A stretch of DNA of 64,000 nt, from positions 62,001 to 126,000 of the forward strand of contig CAYOAL010000010.1 of NCBI GenBank assembly GCA_964401935.1, in the 5' to 3' direction. Of this stretch, positions 25,204 through 34,269 are shown in pieces. This stretch comes from JAPYTK01 sp964401935. Its GTDB lineage: Bacteria > Myxococcota_A > Polyangia > Polyangiales > Polyangiaceae. The notes beneath the pieces were generated by a model that worked only from the letters and a program-made list of their open reading frames with translations, ran no database searches and was not told where the DNA came from. Numbering within the stretch: position 1 is the first letter of the stretch; every line of letters begins with the position of its first letter. The translations under genes were made by a program, and so were the position numbers.

Positions 25204-28200
25204 TCAGTTGGCCCCTGGCTCCCAGAGGAGGAAGTCGTCCTGTGCCTTGGGGGTCTTCAGGATCGAGCCGTCCGGCGCGTCCCGCCTCACCACGATGGTG
25301 CGTCGGGTGGTGGTGTCGGGTGTCTCGCGGGCGATGACGCTGATGATGTTGACGCCTGGCTGGAGGGGCACGTCGTAGCCGAAGGACGCCTTCTTCTTGT
25401 CGGCGCCATCTTTGTTCGACTGGTAGTGAAGCTTGCGCGAGCCGACGAACATGAACATGTCGAGGAGCAGCTCGTCGTCGTGTGCCGACACCTCCACGCG
25501 CACCGTGTCCTGCTTGGTGGCCATCGTGGCCGCCGACACGGTGAGGGTGGGCGGGGCGTGGCCGTAGACGGTGGTGAAGGCTACCTGCTCGGTCGCCGTC
25601 CCGCCGCGCTGGGTCGCGTCCGCTTCGATGAACGCGAAGCGTTGGGCACCGAGCTTCACCTTGAGCATCTTGCCGTGCCGTCCCACGACCTCGAGGCTCG
25701 TGTCCTTGGCCACCACCCCGAACGACGCGCGCGACCCCTTCACGTCGCCGAAGAGGGACGCCTCGCGGGTGGTGACCACCGTCCCCTGCTCGGCCGCGGC
25801 CGCGACCGGCGACGCGATGGGGATACGGATCTTCTCGCTCGCAAACTCCCGGAGATCGCGGTCGCCCACGCTCAGCGAGAGCACCACCTCGTTCTCTTTC
25901 AGCTGCTGCTCCACGTCGAACGTGAACACCACCTCGCGCACGTCGCCGGGCTTCATGCTCGCCACGTCGAAGCGCCCCTTGCGGAGGAGCACGCCGTCGC
26001 CCGAGCGGCTGGCCAGGTTCGCCTGCGTCTCGAAGGTGCGGCCCTTGCCCACGTTCTTCACGGTGAGGTAGATGCTCACCTGCTCCCCGCGTTGGAGGAG
26101 GCCGTCGCCGTTGCCCTTGATGTCGTCGGAGATCTGGTAGCTGTACTGAAACAGCGGTCGCTCGAGGGCGACGATCGTCGGGCGCAGCTCGGCGGAGGCA
26201 GGAGTGTGTCCGCCCGCCGCGTCGAAGTGCACCTTCACCCCGTCGCTGCGCGAGAGGGCATCCATCGGGATCTTGCACACGCGCTTGGCGTCCTTGGGCG
26301 CCGGCTTCGTAGAGCCAGGCTTCTTGCCCTCGACCTCGCACCAAGACAGCGGCGCCCGCGCCGTCTTCGTCTCGCCCGGATCGATCTTCCCGAACACCAG
26401 CTCCTTTTCGTCGAAGTAGGGGTTGTCGCTGTCGGTGGTGGCGCGCAGCCGATACACCGGCACCGTGCCCTTGTTCTCCACCGTGACCTCGATGTTGATC
26501 GGCTCGCCCGCGGTGACCGTGTCCTTGGGCTTGTCGGTCATCACGCTCACCACGAGCTCGCTCTGTTTCGGCCCCGTCGCGATGGCCCCGGCGGGGAGAT
26601 CCCAGTCGACGCCGAGCGTGGCGAGCTCCTTGGACACGCTCTTCAGCTCCGCCGCGCGCGTGTCCTCGATGTACTGCCCCACCTGCTCGAGCTGTTCGGC
26701 GGCCACCTTGCCGTGCGGCATGCGCCGAGCGAGATCCCGCGCGAAGCGGGTTGGGAAATCGAGCGTGAACTCGTCCTCGAGCTCACCGCCCCGCTCGCGC
26801 ATGTCGTCGCGCTCCGCACGCGGCAGGAAGTACCTCACCACCTGGGAAGGCTTGGCCTCTTTGGTGGCGCGCTCGTTCGACAGGTGCTGCGACAGGTCGC
26901 CCTCTTTGACGGCTTGTTCCACGATCGTGAGATCCATCTCGAGGGGGTCGACCGTCATGGGGTCGAGCTCGATGTGGGGGGTGACGCCCACCCCTTGGAT
27001 CGACTTGTCGCCGGGGGTCAGGTACTGCGCGATGGTCAGCTTGAGGGCTGCCTTGTCGGGGGTGATGTCGGGGAAGACGAGCTGCACGCTCCCCTTGCCG
27101 AACGTCGTCTGGCCCACGATCACCGCGCGATCGTGGTTCTTCAGCGCGCCGGCCACGATCTCGCTCGCGCTCGCCGACGACCCATTCACGAGCACCACGA
27201 GGGGGTACTCGGGCTCCGTCCCGGCGGCGCTCGCCTTCTTCTCTTCGCGGCCCTCCGAGGCACCCACGGTGGACACGATGACGCCGCGGGACAAGAAGAG
27301 GTCGCTCACCTTCGCCGCCTGATCGAGCAGCCCTCCGGGGTTGCCCCGCAGATCGAGCACCAGCCCCTTGAGCTCGCCTTTGTCGCGCATCGCGTCGAGG
27401 GCGTCGCGGATCTCCTTGGTGGAGGTGGCCTGAAACTGCTTGAGGCGGATGTAGCCGATGTCGCCGTCGAGGCGCTCGTGCAGCACGCTCGGCACCTGGA
27501 TGCGCTCGCGCTCGAGCTCGAACTTCTTCGCGCCTTCCCACTCGCCGTCACGCTCGACCCACACCTCTACCGTGCTGCCCGCCTTGCCCCGCAGGCGCTT
27601 CACCGCGTCGTCGAGGGGCATGTTGAGCGTCGACTCGTTGTTGATCTTGACGATGCGATCGTACCGCTTGAGCCCGGCGCGCGAGGCCGGCGTGTTCGGC
27701 ATCGGCCGGATCACGGTGAGCATCTGATCGCGGATCGAGATCACGATGCCGAGGCCCCCGAAGTGACCCGAGGTGGAGAGGTTCATCTCCTTGTAGGCCT
27801 CGGGGGTGAGGAACGTGGAGTGAGGATCGAGGGTACGCAGAATGCCGTTGCAGGCGGCATACTCCACGCTGCGGAGATCGACCTCGCTGCCCTCGAGGTG
27901 CTTCTGCAAGAACCCGAACGCCTGGCGGAGCTTCGCGGCCACGTCCCACGGACCGAGCACGTTGTCGACCCGAAGCTTCTTCTCGTGGGTGTCGACGCGG
28001 ATGGTGACCTCGCCCTCGCCGTTGGGGAGGACGATGACCTGCGCCACGTCTTTCTGGATGTGGTTGAGCGCCGAGAGGAGCATCTTGCGCGGCGCCACGC
28101 GATCCGGATCGACGTAGCGGTCGCGGATGTACTCGAGGGTGCGGTTGACGGCCTGCAGCTTGGTCAGGTCGTAGGGCTCGTCTTTGCCCTTCTTCGCGGT

Positions 28201-28323
28201 GGCGAGGGCCGAGTTGAACCCTTGCCACAGCCCCCCGGCGCCAAACTTCTGGGCGAGGAAACCGGAGAGGACGAAGGCGGCTGCGACGACGAGGAGCTTC
28301 CCGATTCGTTCGACTTTGCGCAT
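25204..28323 (-). CDS. S41 C-terminal-processing protease with PDZ domain and long beta-rich C-terminus
   Basis: A 1039-residue protein. Residues 8-25 form an N-terminal membrane anchor (KLLVVAAAFVLSGFLAQKF). About 190-270 is a PDZ domain (GGLGIVISIRDQMLTVIRP, SRAGLKRYDRIVKIN). About 290-450 is the S41 catalytic core: VLDLRGNPGGLLDQA, then VNGSSASASEI with the nucleophile Ser and Lys 25 residues later in GQTTFGKG. The part after residue 560 is unusual for a CTP: CARDB-like beta modules (EPINIEVTVENKGTVPVYRL) and an SH3-like segment. Such long forms occur in myxobacteria. It would act in the periplasm on protein C-termini. It lies 110 bases downstream of tatA and four bases before the next gene. 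Confidence 0.92.
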   Translation of the reverse strand: MRKVERIGKLLVVAAAFVLSGFLAQKFGAGGLWQGFNSALATAKKGKDEPYDLTKLQAVNRTLEYIRDRYVDPDRVAPRKMLLSALNHIQKDVAQVIVLPNGEGEVTIRVDTHEKKLRVDNVLGPWDVAAKLRQAFGFLQKHLEGSEVDLRSVEYAACNGILRTLDPHSTFLTPEAYKEMNLSTSGHFGGLGIVISIRDQMLTVIRPMPNTPASRAGLKRYDRIVKINNESTLNMPLDDAVKRLRGKAGSTVEVWVERDGEWEGAKKFELERERIQVPSVLHERLDGDIGYIRLKQFQATSTKEIRDALDAMRDKGELKGLVLDLRGNPGGLLDQAAKVSDLFLSRGVIVSTVGASEGREEKKASAAGTEPEYPLVVLVNGSSASASEIVAGALKNHDRAVIVGQTTFGKGSVQLVFPDITPDKAALKLTIAQYLTPGDKSIQGVGVTPHIELDPMTVDPLEMDLTIVEQAVKEGDLSQHLSNERATKEAKPSQVVRYFLPRAERDDMRERGGELEDEFTLDFPTRFARDLARRMPHGKVAAEQLEQVGQYIEDTRAAELKSVSKELATLGVDWDLPAGAIATGPKQSELVVSVMTDKPKDTVTAGEPINIEVTVENKGTVPVYRLRATTDSDNPYFDEKELVFGKIDPGETKTARAPLSWCEVEGKKPGSTKPAPKDAKRVCKIPMDALSRSDGVKVHFDAAGGHTPASAELRPTIVALERPLFQYSYQISDDIKGNGDGLLQRGEQVSIYLTVKNVGKGRTFETQANLASRSGDGVLLRKGRFDVASMKPGDVREVVFTFDVEQQLKENEVVLSLSVGDRDLREFASEKIRIPIASPVAAAAEQGTVVTTREASLFGDVKGSRASFGVVAKDTSLEVVGRHGKMLKVKLGAQRFAFIEADATQRGGTATEQVAFTTVYGHAPPTLTVSAATMATKQDTVRVEVSAHDDELLLDMFMFVGSRKLHYQSNKDGADKKKASFGYDVPLQPGVNIISVIARETPDTTTRRTIVVRRDAPDGSILKTPKAQDDFLLWEPGAN

Positions 28324-28433
28324 GTCGGATCAGGGCCCACGCAAACCTGCAGGGGCGCTGTCCGGAGTTTGGCACGGGTGCGCGCGAAGCGCACGAGGGG
28401 CTTGGTAAAACGAACGCGGGCGCGGTGCTGGTC

Positions 28434-28802
28434 TCAGGCGTTCTTCTTCGCCTTCTTGCGCTTGCGGACGACGACTTCCTCCTCCTCCTCCTCCTCTTCT
28501 TCCTCCTCGTCGTCGTCGTCGTCTTCCTCGTCCTCTTCGTCCTCTTCCTCTTCGTCGTCGTCCACGACCTTCTTGGAGGTCGCGGCTTTGCTCTTCGCGT
28601 CGCCCTTCTTCTTGGGCTCGGGGAGCTGCTCCGCGTCGTCGTCCTCGTCCTCGTCCTCGTCGTCCTCGTTCTCCTTCAAGCCTTTCTTGAAGTTCCGAAT
28701 GCCTTCGCCCAGGCCCTTGCCGATGTCAGCGAGGCGGCCGGCGCCGAAGAGGAGCAGTGCGATGCCGAGAATGATGAGGATTTCTGTGAGGCCTGGTCTC
28801 AT
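28434..28802 (-). CDS. tatA: Sec-independent translocase subunit TatA with long acidic tail
   Basis: A 122-residue protein started at ATG 28802; sequence upstream of it is not TatA-like. Residues 4-20 are the membrane helix (LTEILIILGIALLLFGAGR), followed by the family amphipathic helix (LADIGKGLGEGIRNFKKGLK). TatA forms the pore for folded twin-arginine substrates. Residues 45-110 are an extreme Asp/Glu-rich tail interrupted by a KKKGDAKSKAATSKK patch, ending in the basic VVVRKRKKAKKNA. Typical TatA proteins are 60-90 residues, so the tail is the oddity. No tatB or tatC is adjacent. The S41 protease follows on the same strand. Confidence 0.92.
   Translation of the reverse strand: MRPGLTEILIILGIALLLFGAGRLADIGKGLGEGIRNFKKGLKENEDDEDEDEDDDAEQLPEPKKKGDAKSKAATSKKVVDDDEEEEDEEDEEDDDDDEEEEEEEEEEEVVVRKRKKAKKNA
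28475..28566. repeat. Imperfect trinucleotide repeat (CTC/GTC) in the tatA tail
   Basis: On the plus strand this run is almost entirely CTC, TTC and GTC triplets. It includes several uninterrupted CTC units near 28478-28496 and GTC units near 28508-28523. It encodes the poly-Glu and poly-Asp tail of TatA. Triplet slippage would change tail length without breaking the frame. Confidence 0.85.
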
Positions 28803-29073
28803 AGCGGTTCCGAGCCACCGAGGTGCGTGGGGACGACGCCGACGGTGCCGCGAATTTCGGGACGATACCAGCCGAAAACCACGTGGCCAGCTTTCCTCCC
28901 TCGGGCCGCGAGCACCCCGTCGCTTCTGCGTGGCTCGCGCGGCGTCGTGCACGCCGCCGTTCGGAGCGCGGTCAGCATGGAAACGGCGGTCGCGAACGTG
29001 CTGTGGAGAAGAGCGCGAACGCCCGGCTCCGTACACTCCGATGTGTTAGCTTGACCCTTCCGAGATCGTCCTG

Positions 29074-30126
29074 ATGACCGCACGCGCATGCTTTCGCTTC
29101 CCATCGCTGGCCCTGTTGGTGCTCGTTGCGCTCACGGCGACCGGCTGCAGGGCGTGCAGCGGCCTGGTGAACGACAGCCCGAACTTGCGCTGGTGGCTGT
29201 TCGAGAACTACGGGGCGAGCCAGATCTGCCCCGAGCTGACCAAGCGCGGCATGGGGCTGCGCATGCAGGATCAGGGGCCCGTCATCGGCCGCTTCTTTCC
29301 CACCGGCTGCACCGTCGAGGTCGACAGCGCCAACCACCTGGTGACGGTGAACTTCAATGGGTGGGGTTACGCCTACACGGCGGTGACGCGCAAGATCACG
29401 TTCGACACGAAGGCGGCCATCCAGTTCCGCCCCGAGTTCTACCTCGGGGAGGAAGACATCTACGTGTGGGGCATGTCCAATCGGCTGGTGAGCGGACCCG
29501 ACTTCACGCTGCGGCAGATCGAGAACCCCATCGCCAACGCGCCGGCTCAGCTCACCCCGCTCGGCTCGGTGGCCAACATGTTCGGCAACCAGATCGCTGC
29601 CGGCGAGCTGACGCGCGGTTTCACCGTGTTGCAAAACTGGGACACCGACAGCCGCACCTTCGGGCTCGGCATCATCAAGCCGCCGCAGAAGCCGCACACG
29701 CCGTACGACACGCGCAAAGACGAGATGCACACGTTCCTCAACGAGACCCTCGAGGTGGCGTGGAACCAGCGTGACTTCCTCGGCCCGTTCGAGGTGGTCG
29801 ACTCGGATCAGTTCCTCGAGCTGCGCATCTTCAACCGCGGGGCCCAGGCCGAGGCGTTGATCATCGAGCGCGGTCCGGGGGATGTCTGGCGCGACCAGTA
29901 CATCCAAGGGGCGGCGCTCACCGCTCCGCCAGGGCCCATCATCGGCGCGGCGCCGCTCTTGCCGAACCGCGAGACTCGGTCGCGCTTCCGCGTCCTGGCC
30001 GGGCGCCAGTACTACGTGGTCATCGACAACACCTCCGCGGCCGGCACGTTCAACCCGCCCGGCAACCCCTTCACCGGTGGGGCGGCTGCGATCCTCAGCG
30101 CCGTGATCCAGCTCGGCGAAGACTGA
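29074..30126 (+). CDS. Hypothetical lipoprotein
   Basis: A 350-residue predicted lipoprotein: a basic start, hydrophobic SLALLVLVALTATGC and a lipobox Cys near residue 25. The mature part is beta-rich with conserved-looking Trp/Tyr segments (LRWWLFENYGASQICPELTK, TVNFNGWGYAYTAVTRKITF, EDIYVWGMSNRLV, LEVAWNQRDFLGPFEVVDS) and ends in a segment resembling a gas- or ligand-binding beta sandwich (RFRVLAGRQYYVVIDN). I recognise no family; similar proteins seem to be myxobacterial. The start region is divergent from tatA with a 271-base gap that must hold both promoters. Its 3' end overlaps the small gene after fur by 32 bases, tail to tail. Confidence 0.82.
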   Translation: MTARACFRFPSLALLVLVALTATGCRACSGLVNDSPNLRWWLFENYGASQICPELTKRGMGLRMQDQGPVIGRFFPTGCTVEVDSANHLVTVNFNGWGYAYTAVTRKITFDTKAAIQFRPEFYLGEEDIYVWGMSNRLVSGPDFTLRQIENPIANAPAQLTPLGSVANMFGNQIAAGELTRGFTVLQNWDTDSRTFGLGIIKPPQKPHTPYDTRKDEMHTFLNETLEVAWNQRDFLGPFEVVDSDQFLELRIFNRGAQAEALIIERGPGDVWRDQYIQGAALTAPPGPIIGAAPLLPNRETRSRFRVLAGRQYYVVIDNTSAAGTFNPPGNPFTGGAAAILSAVIQLGED

Positions 30127-30364
30127 AGGTCCGACCGACATTGCCTCGCGGGGCTCCTCGAGGCGCGGTCTGGCCCCCCACGCGCTCCTGATAGGCGCGG
30201 GCCTTGGCCTCTCGAGCGCGCTGCACGCGACGGTCCTCCACGTCGTTCTCCTCGGCAAGGACGGCTTGCAGGTGCAGCGCTGCCTGTTCTTGGCACGCCT
30301 TCAGCGCGTCCAGCCGGCGAAAGGATGGCGCGCTGCCGCCGGGTTCGGGCACGCGTCGGCCCAC
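30095..30364 (-). CDS. Small helical protein encoded just after fur
   Basis: An 89-residue protein starting at GTG 30364, with a strong GGAGAGG five bases upstream and 20 bases after the fur stop. Residues 15-62 form a charged helix or coiled coil (LDALKACQEQAALHLQAVLA, EENDVEDRRVQRAREAKARA); the tail is basic. The combination of Shine-Dalgarno sequence, helical composition and tight spacing argues for a real gene co-transcribed with fur, but the tail overlaps the convergent lipoprotein gene. Function unknown. It could regulate or bind a partner; nothing shows this. Confidence 0.5.
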   Translation of the reverse strand: MGRRVPEPGGSAPSFRRLDALKACQEQAALHLQAVLAEENDVEDRRVQRAREAKARAYQERVGGQTAPRGAPRGNVGRTFSLRRAGSRR

Positions 30365-30384
30365 TGGGGCCTCTCCGTCGCCGC

Positions 30385-30861
30385 TCAGTTGCTGTCGTCG
30401 CACTCGGCGCAGTGGCCGTAGATTTCGTGTTTGTGGGACGCGATGCGGAACCCGAGCTGCGCGGCGATCTGCTCCTGCAGCTTCTCGATGCGCTCGTCGT
30501 GAAACTCGATGATCTTGCCGCAGTCGAGGCAGATGAGGTGATCGTGGTGCTCGTCGGTGCTCTGATCGGACAGCTCGTAGCGGCTCGGGCCGTCTCCGAA
30601 GTTGCGCTCGGCGGCGATGCCACACTCGGTGAACAGCTTCAGGGTGCGGTACACCGTCGCGTAGCCGATGCGCGGGTCGTCTTCGCGCACCGCCGCCAAG
30701 AGCTCCTCGATCGTCACGTGACTCGGGCCGTTGAAGAAGGTCTCGGCGATCACCCGCCGCTGCGTGGTGCTCCGCAGCCCCTTCTTGTTCATGTAGGTGT
30801 CGAGCTTGGCGAGGAGCCGCTCCTTGGTGGCCGGCTCCCCCTCACTGTTCCGGCGGGGCAT
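30385..30861 (-). CDS. fur: Ferric uptake regulator family protein
   Basis: A 158-residue Fur protein started at ATG 30861; 14 more codons are open upstream but not conserved. The winged-helix part includes RSTTQRRVIAETFF and GYATVYRTLKLF. The metal region reads HHDHLICLDCGKIIEFHDE and HKHEIYGHCAEC, so both CxxC pairs for structural zinc are kept. The Glu in IIEF favours Fur over PerR, which has Asp there. It probably represses iron-uptake genes when Fe(II) is bound. It is divergent from the L,D-transpeptidase gene (166 bases). No clear Fur box is visible to me. Confidence 0.92.
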   Translation of the reverse strand: MPRRNSEGEPATKERLLAKLDTYMNKKGLRSTTQRRVIAETFFNGPSHVTIEELLAAVREDDPRIGYATVYRTLKLFTECGIAAERNFGDGPSRYELSDQSTDEHHDHLICLDCGKIIEFHDERIEKLQEQIAAQLGFRIASHKHEIYGHCAECDDSN

Positions 30862-31027
30862 CAGGATTCCATCCTCGTGGGGCCGACCGCTTCGGTCAAG
30901 CAAGATTCCGTTGCGTCACTTCCGTAGGCGCGAGGGCCGACGACGCAGCGGTTCTCGCGTCGCAGCGGCAGCGCATCGTCGAGGACTTGGCCACGATCGA
31001 GCGCGGTTGTTAGGCCCGAGTGGCCCC

Positions 31028-32782
31028 ATGCGCAAGGCTCCTCTGCTCGCCGCTCTGATCGCCGTCGCCTCGTTGGTGATGATCGATCGGACCACGTTGG
31101 GCCTGGCGTCCGATCGGGCGCGGGCGCTCGTGGCGCGGGCGACCGGCGCGCCCCTGCCGCCACCCCCACCCGCTGCCCCCGCGCTCGTGCACATCGAGCC
31201 GAAGGTCGAGCTCGAGGACGTGCTCGGCGCGCCGCCGTCGTCGACGTCGGCGACCGGGGCCGTCCCCGAGGAGCCGCAGGAGATGGATGAGGACTGGGGT
31301 GAGCTCCTCCCGTCCGATGACGAGGGCAGCCGGGCCGGGGATCCAGCGTCTCCCGCCGACCCGTCCGTCGATCCGAACGCGCCGAGCGACGAGCGCGACG
31401 CGCCTGTGGAGGACGCCGGCGACGACGACACGACGGACACCGAGCCAGCGCCGGTCGGTCCGCCGCTGCTGGTGAGCATCGCGCGTGAGACTTGGGTCTA
31501 CGCCGAGCCGCGCTGGAAGAGTCGGCGCGTGGGCTACCTGCGCGCGGGGGCCGCCGTCGCGCGCTCGGCCGAGCCGGTGAGCCGGCAGAGCTGCCGGCGC
31601 GGCTGGTACCGCGTCCAGCCCGCCGGCTACGTGTGCCTCAACAAGCGCGCGACCCTCGATCCGGAGCACCCGGTCGCGGTTTTGTCTGCGCGGCGGCCGG
31701 ATCTCGGCGGCCTCCCGTACCCGTACGTGATGTCGCGCTTTCCAACTCCTCCGCTCTACGCGCGCCTCCCCAGCGAGGCCCAGCAGAAGCACGTGGAGCC
31801 GGAGCGGCACTACCACCTCCGCAAGCACCAGCAGCTGATGAAGGACCCCGACTTCGTGGCTCTCCCTGCGCCCGAGCAGGTGCCGCCGTTGCTCGCCGAC
31901 GGCGCCCTCATTCCGCCGCTCGGCGGCGAGCTGCGGGGAAAGAACACGGTGCTCCTGCGCCACGCGCGGGTGCGGTCGGGCTTCGCGCTGCTTGGCACGT
32001 ACGAGCGCGACGGTCGCCAGTTTGGTCTGACCACCGAGATGGCCGCCCTTCCCCTCGACCGCACGCGCGTCGTCGAGCCGTCGCGCTTCCGCGGCGTGGT
32101 GCTCAGCGACGAGCTCACGCTGCCGGTGGCCATCGTGCGCAGCAAGTTCGCCCGGCGCTACGAGCAGCACGAGGCTTCGGGAGCGCTCGCCGCGGTGGGC
32201 CAGCTCACGCCCCGCGCCGTGCTCGGCCTCACCGGGGAGCAGCGCAAACATGGCGAGCACTACTTCCTCGAGGCGCGCGACGGCACCTGGATGCGCTCGG
32301 ATCAGGTGGTGCGCATCGACTCCTTCACCAAGGCGCCCAAGTGGGCGCAGCAGGGCAAGAAGTGGATCGACGTGTCGATCCTCCGGCAGTCGCTGGTGGC
32401 CTACGAGGGGGAGAGGCCGGTGTACGCCACGCTCGTGTCCACCGGCGCCGACGGGATACAAGACCACCAGAAGTCGCACGCCACCATTCAAGGCACGTTC
32501 CTCATCCACACCAAACACCTCACGGTGACCATGGATGGCGACGAACGCGGCGACGAGTTCGACCTGCGCGACGTGCCCTACGTGCAGTACTTCACCGAGG
32601 GGTACGCGCTGCACGGCGCCTACTGGCACGACGACTTCGGCACGCCGCGCAGCCACGGCTGCGTCAACCTCGCCCCTCTCGACGCCGCGTGGCTGTTCCG
32701 CTGGACCGAGCCGGTGGTCCCCAAGGGCTGGCACGCGGCCCTCTCGCTGAAGAACGGCACCATCGTGTACATCCACCCCTGA
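31028..32782 (+). CDS. L,D-transpeptidase (YkuD) with SH3-like module
   Basis: A 584-residue exported protein started at ATG 31028. An N-terminal hydrophobic segment (LLAALIAVASLVMI) is followed by a 130-residue Pro/Asp-rich low-complexity linker. An SH3b-like domain comes next (ETWVYAEPRWKSRRVGYLRA, GWYRVQPAGYVCL), and the YkuD catalytic domain lies at about 440-584. The active-site motif is HGAYWHDDFG then PRSHGCVNL, with nucleophile Cys545. Family knowledge: these enzymes form 3-3 peptidoglycan cross-links or anchor proteins to peptidoglycan. The position 85 bases after the fur-side promoter suggests a divergent control region, but no operator is seen. Confidence 0.91.
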   Translation: MRKAPLLAALIAVASLVMIDRTTLGLASDRARALVARATGAPLPPPPPAAPALVHIEPKVELEDVLGAPPSSTSATGAVPEEPQEMDEDWGELLPSDDEGSRAGDPASPADPSVDPNAPSDERDAPVEDAGDDDTTDTEPAPVGPPLLVSIARETWVYAEPRWKSRRVGYLRAGAAVARSAEPVSRQSCRRGWYRVQPAGYVCLNKRATLDPEHPVAVLSARRPDLGGLPYPYVMSRFPTPPLYARLPSEAQQKHVEPERHYHLRKHQQLMKDPDFVALPAPEQVPPLLADGALIPPLGGELRGKNTVLLRHARVRSGFALLGTYERDGRQFGLTTEMAALPLDRTRVVEPSRFRGVVLSDELTLPVAIVRSKFARRYEQHEASGALAAVGQLTPRAVLGLTGEQRKHGEHYFLEARDGTWMRSDQVVRIDSFTKAPKWAQQGKKWIDVSILRQSLVAYEGERPVYATLVSTGADGIQDHQKSHATIQGTFLIHTKHLTVTMDGDERGDEFDLRDVPYVQYFTEGYALHGAYWHDDFGTPRSHGCVNLAPLDAAWLFRWTEPVVPKGWHAALSLKNGTIVYIHP

Positions 32783-33014
32783 GGCGGCGACGTGGCGGGA
32801 GGGGGGGCCCCTGGGGCGCGCGCGGGCTCCGGATCGGCGGCCCCCGAGGCGGCCGGGGTCGTGGCTAGGTGGTTGAAATTGGTCGAGACGGAGGCGACAC
32901 ACGGCTCCCGCCCCCAAACGCCTGTAAGCGCGGGCGGCTCGACGCGTTTCTCGCTCGTGTGTGGGATGGGAATGGTTGTTGACCTTTGGTGGGGGCGCTG
33001 GCTAGCTGCCACTC

Positions 33015-34196
33015 ATGCCCGATCCCATCTCGCTCGAGCAGCTGCTCTCCATCGACGAAGTGCTCTCCGAAGAGGAGCGGATGGTGCGCGACACGGTGCG
33101 CCGCTTCGTTCGCGAGCGCTATCTCCCGCGCGCCGGCGAGCTCTTCGCCAAGGAGCAGTTCCCCACCGATCTCATCCCCGAGATTGCCCACATGGGCCTG
33201 CTCGGGGCGGCCATCCAGGGCTACGGCTGCGCGGGCATGAGCACGGTGATGTACGGCCTCGCGCTCGAGGAGCTCGAGTACGGCGACAGCGGCATGCGGA
33301 GCTTCGCGAGCGTGCAGGGCTCGCTCGTGATGTGGCCGCTGAGCGCCTACGGCTCCGAGGAGCAGAAGGAGCGCTGGCTGCCGAAGATGGCGGCGGGCGA
33401 GGTCATCGGCTGTTTTGGGCTCACCGAGCCCGACTCGGGGTCGGACCCCAGCTCGATGCAGACCCGCGCCCGTCGCGACGGCGATCACTACGTGCTCAAC
33501 GGCACCAAGATGTGGATCACCAGCTCGCCCATCGCGCAGATGGCGCTGGTGTGGGCCAAGGTCGACGACGGCGGCCAGGAGTCGATTCGGGGCTTCATCG
33601 TGGAGCGGGGGATGGACGGCTTCGAGACGCCCACCATCCACGGCAAGATGAGCCTGCGGGCGAGCCCGACGGGGGAGATCGTGCTCAGCGACGTGAAGGT
33701 GCCGGCGAGCCACATGCTCCCCGGGGTGCAGGGGCTCAAGGGCCCGCTCTCGTGTCTCACCACCGCGCGCTTCGGCATCGCCAACGGGGCGCTCGGCGCC
33801 GCGCGCGCGTGCCTCGAGAGCGCCGTGAGCTACGCCTGCGAGCGCGTCCAGTTCGGCGTTCCCATCGCGAGCAAGCAGCTGATTCAGAAGCAGCTCGCCG
33901 ACATGGCGACCGACATCGCCACCGCGAAGCTCACTTGGCTGCACTACGCCCGGCTCAAGGACAAGAACGGCAAGCTCACGCCCGTTCAGGTGTCCATGTG
34001 CAAGCGCAACAACGTGAAGGTCGCGCTCGACGTGGCGCGCAAAGCGCGTGGCATTCTCGGGGGCAACGGTATTCTCTTAGAGTATCCGGCCATCCGCCAC
34101 ATGCTCAACCTGGAGAGCGTCTACACCTATGAAGGCACGAACGAAGTTCACGAGCTCATTCTCGGGATGGCGCTCACGGGGCACAACGCGTTCTGA
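33015..34196 (+). CDS. gcdH: Glutaryl-CoA dehydrogenase
   Basis: A 393-residue FAD acyl-CoA dehydrogenase. Blocks specific to the glutaryl-CoA branch are GYGCAGMSTVMYGL, GCFGLTEPDSGSDPSSM, NGTKMWITSSPIA, GKMSLRASPTGEI and LNLESVYTYEGTNEVH, where Glu373 is the catalytic base. The enzyme oxidises and decarboxylates glutaryl-CoA to crotonyl-CoA in lysine/tryptophan and aromatic degradation. It stands alone with no obvious partner gene. There is no Shine-Dalgarno sequence before ATG 33015. A TTGACC...TAGCTG pair at 32979-33008 would place the transcript start near the ATG, so a leaderless mRNA is possible. Confidence 0.92.
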   Translation: MPDPISLEQLLSIDEVLSEEERMVRDTVRRFVRERYLPRAGELFAKEQFPTDLIPEIAHMGLLGAAIQGYGCAGMSTVMYGLALEELEYGDSGMRSFASVQGSLVMWPLSAYGSEEQKERWLPKMAAGEVIGCFGLTEPDSGSDPSSMQTRARRDGDHYVLNGTKMWITSSPIAQMALVWAKVDDGGQESIRGFIVERGMDGFETPTIHGKMSLRASPTGEIVLSDVKVPASHMLPGVQGLKGPLSCLTTARFGIANGALGAARACLESAVSYACERVQFGVPIASKQLIQKQLADMATDIATAKLTWLHYARLKDKNGKLTPVQVSMCKRNNVKVALDVARKARGILGGNGILLEYPAIRHMLNLESVYTYEGTNEVHELILGMALTGHNAF

Positions 34197-34269
34197 CCAG
34201 CGGGGGGCGGGGTCGTCGCCGTCTCGAGGGGCGTTAGCGCCTTTCCGTCGTTCGTCCGTAGAAGGAGCC

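Noticed and set aside
25078..29049. A 1,300-codon plus-strand open frame opposite the S41 protease and tatA
   Set aside because: It is antisense to a clear protease and contains a long poly-Ser tract that is only the complement of the tatA acidic tail.
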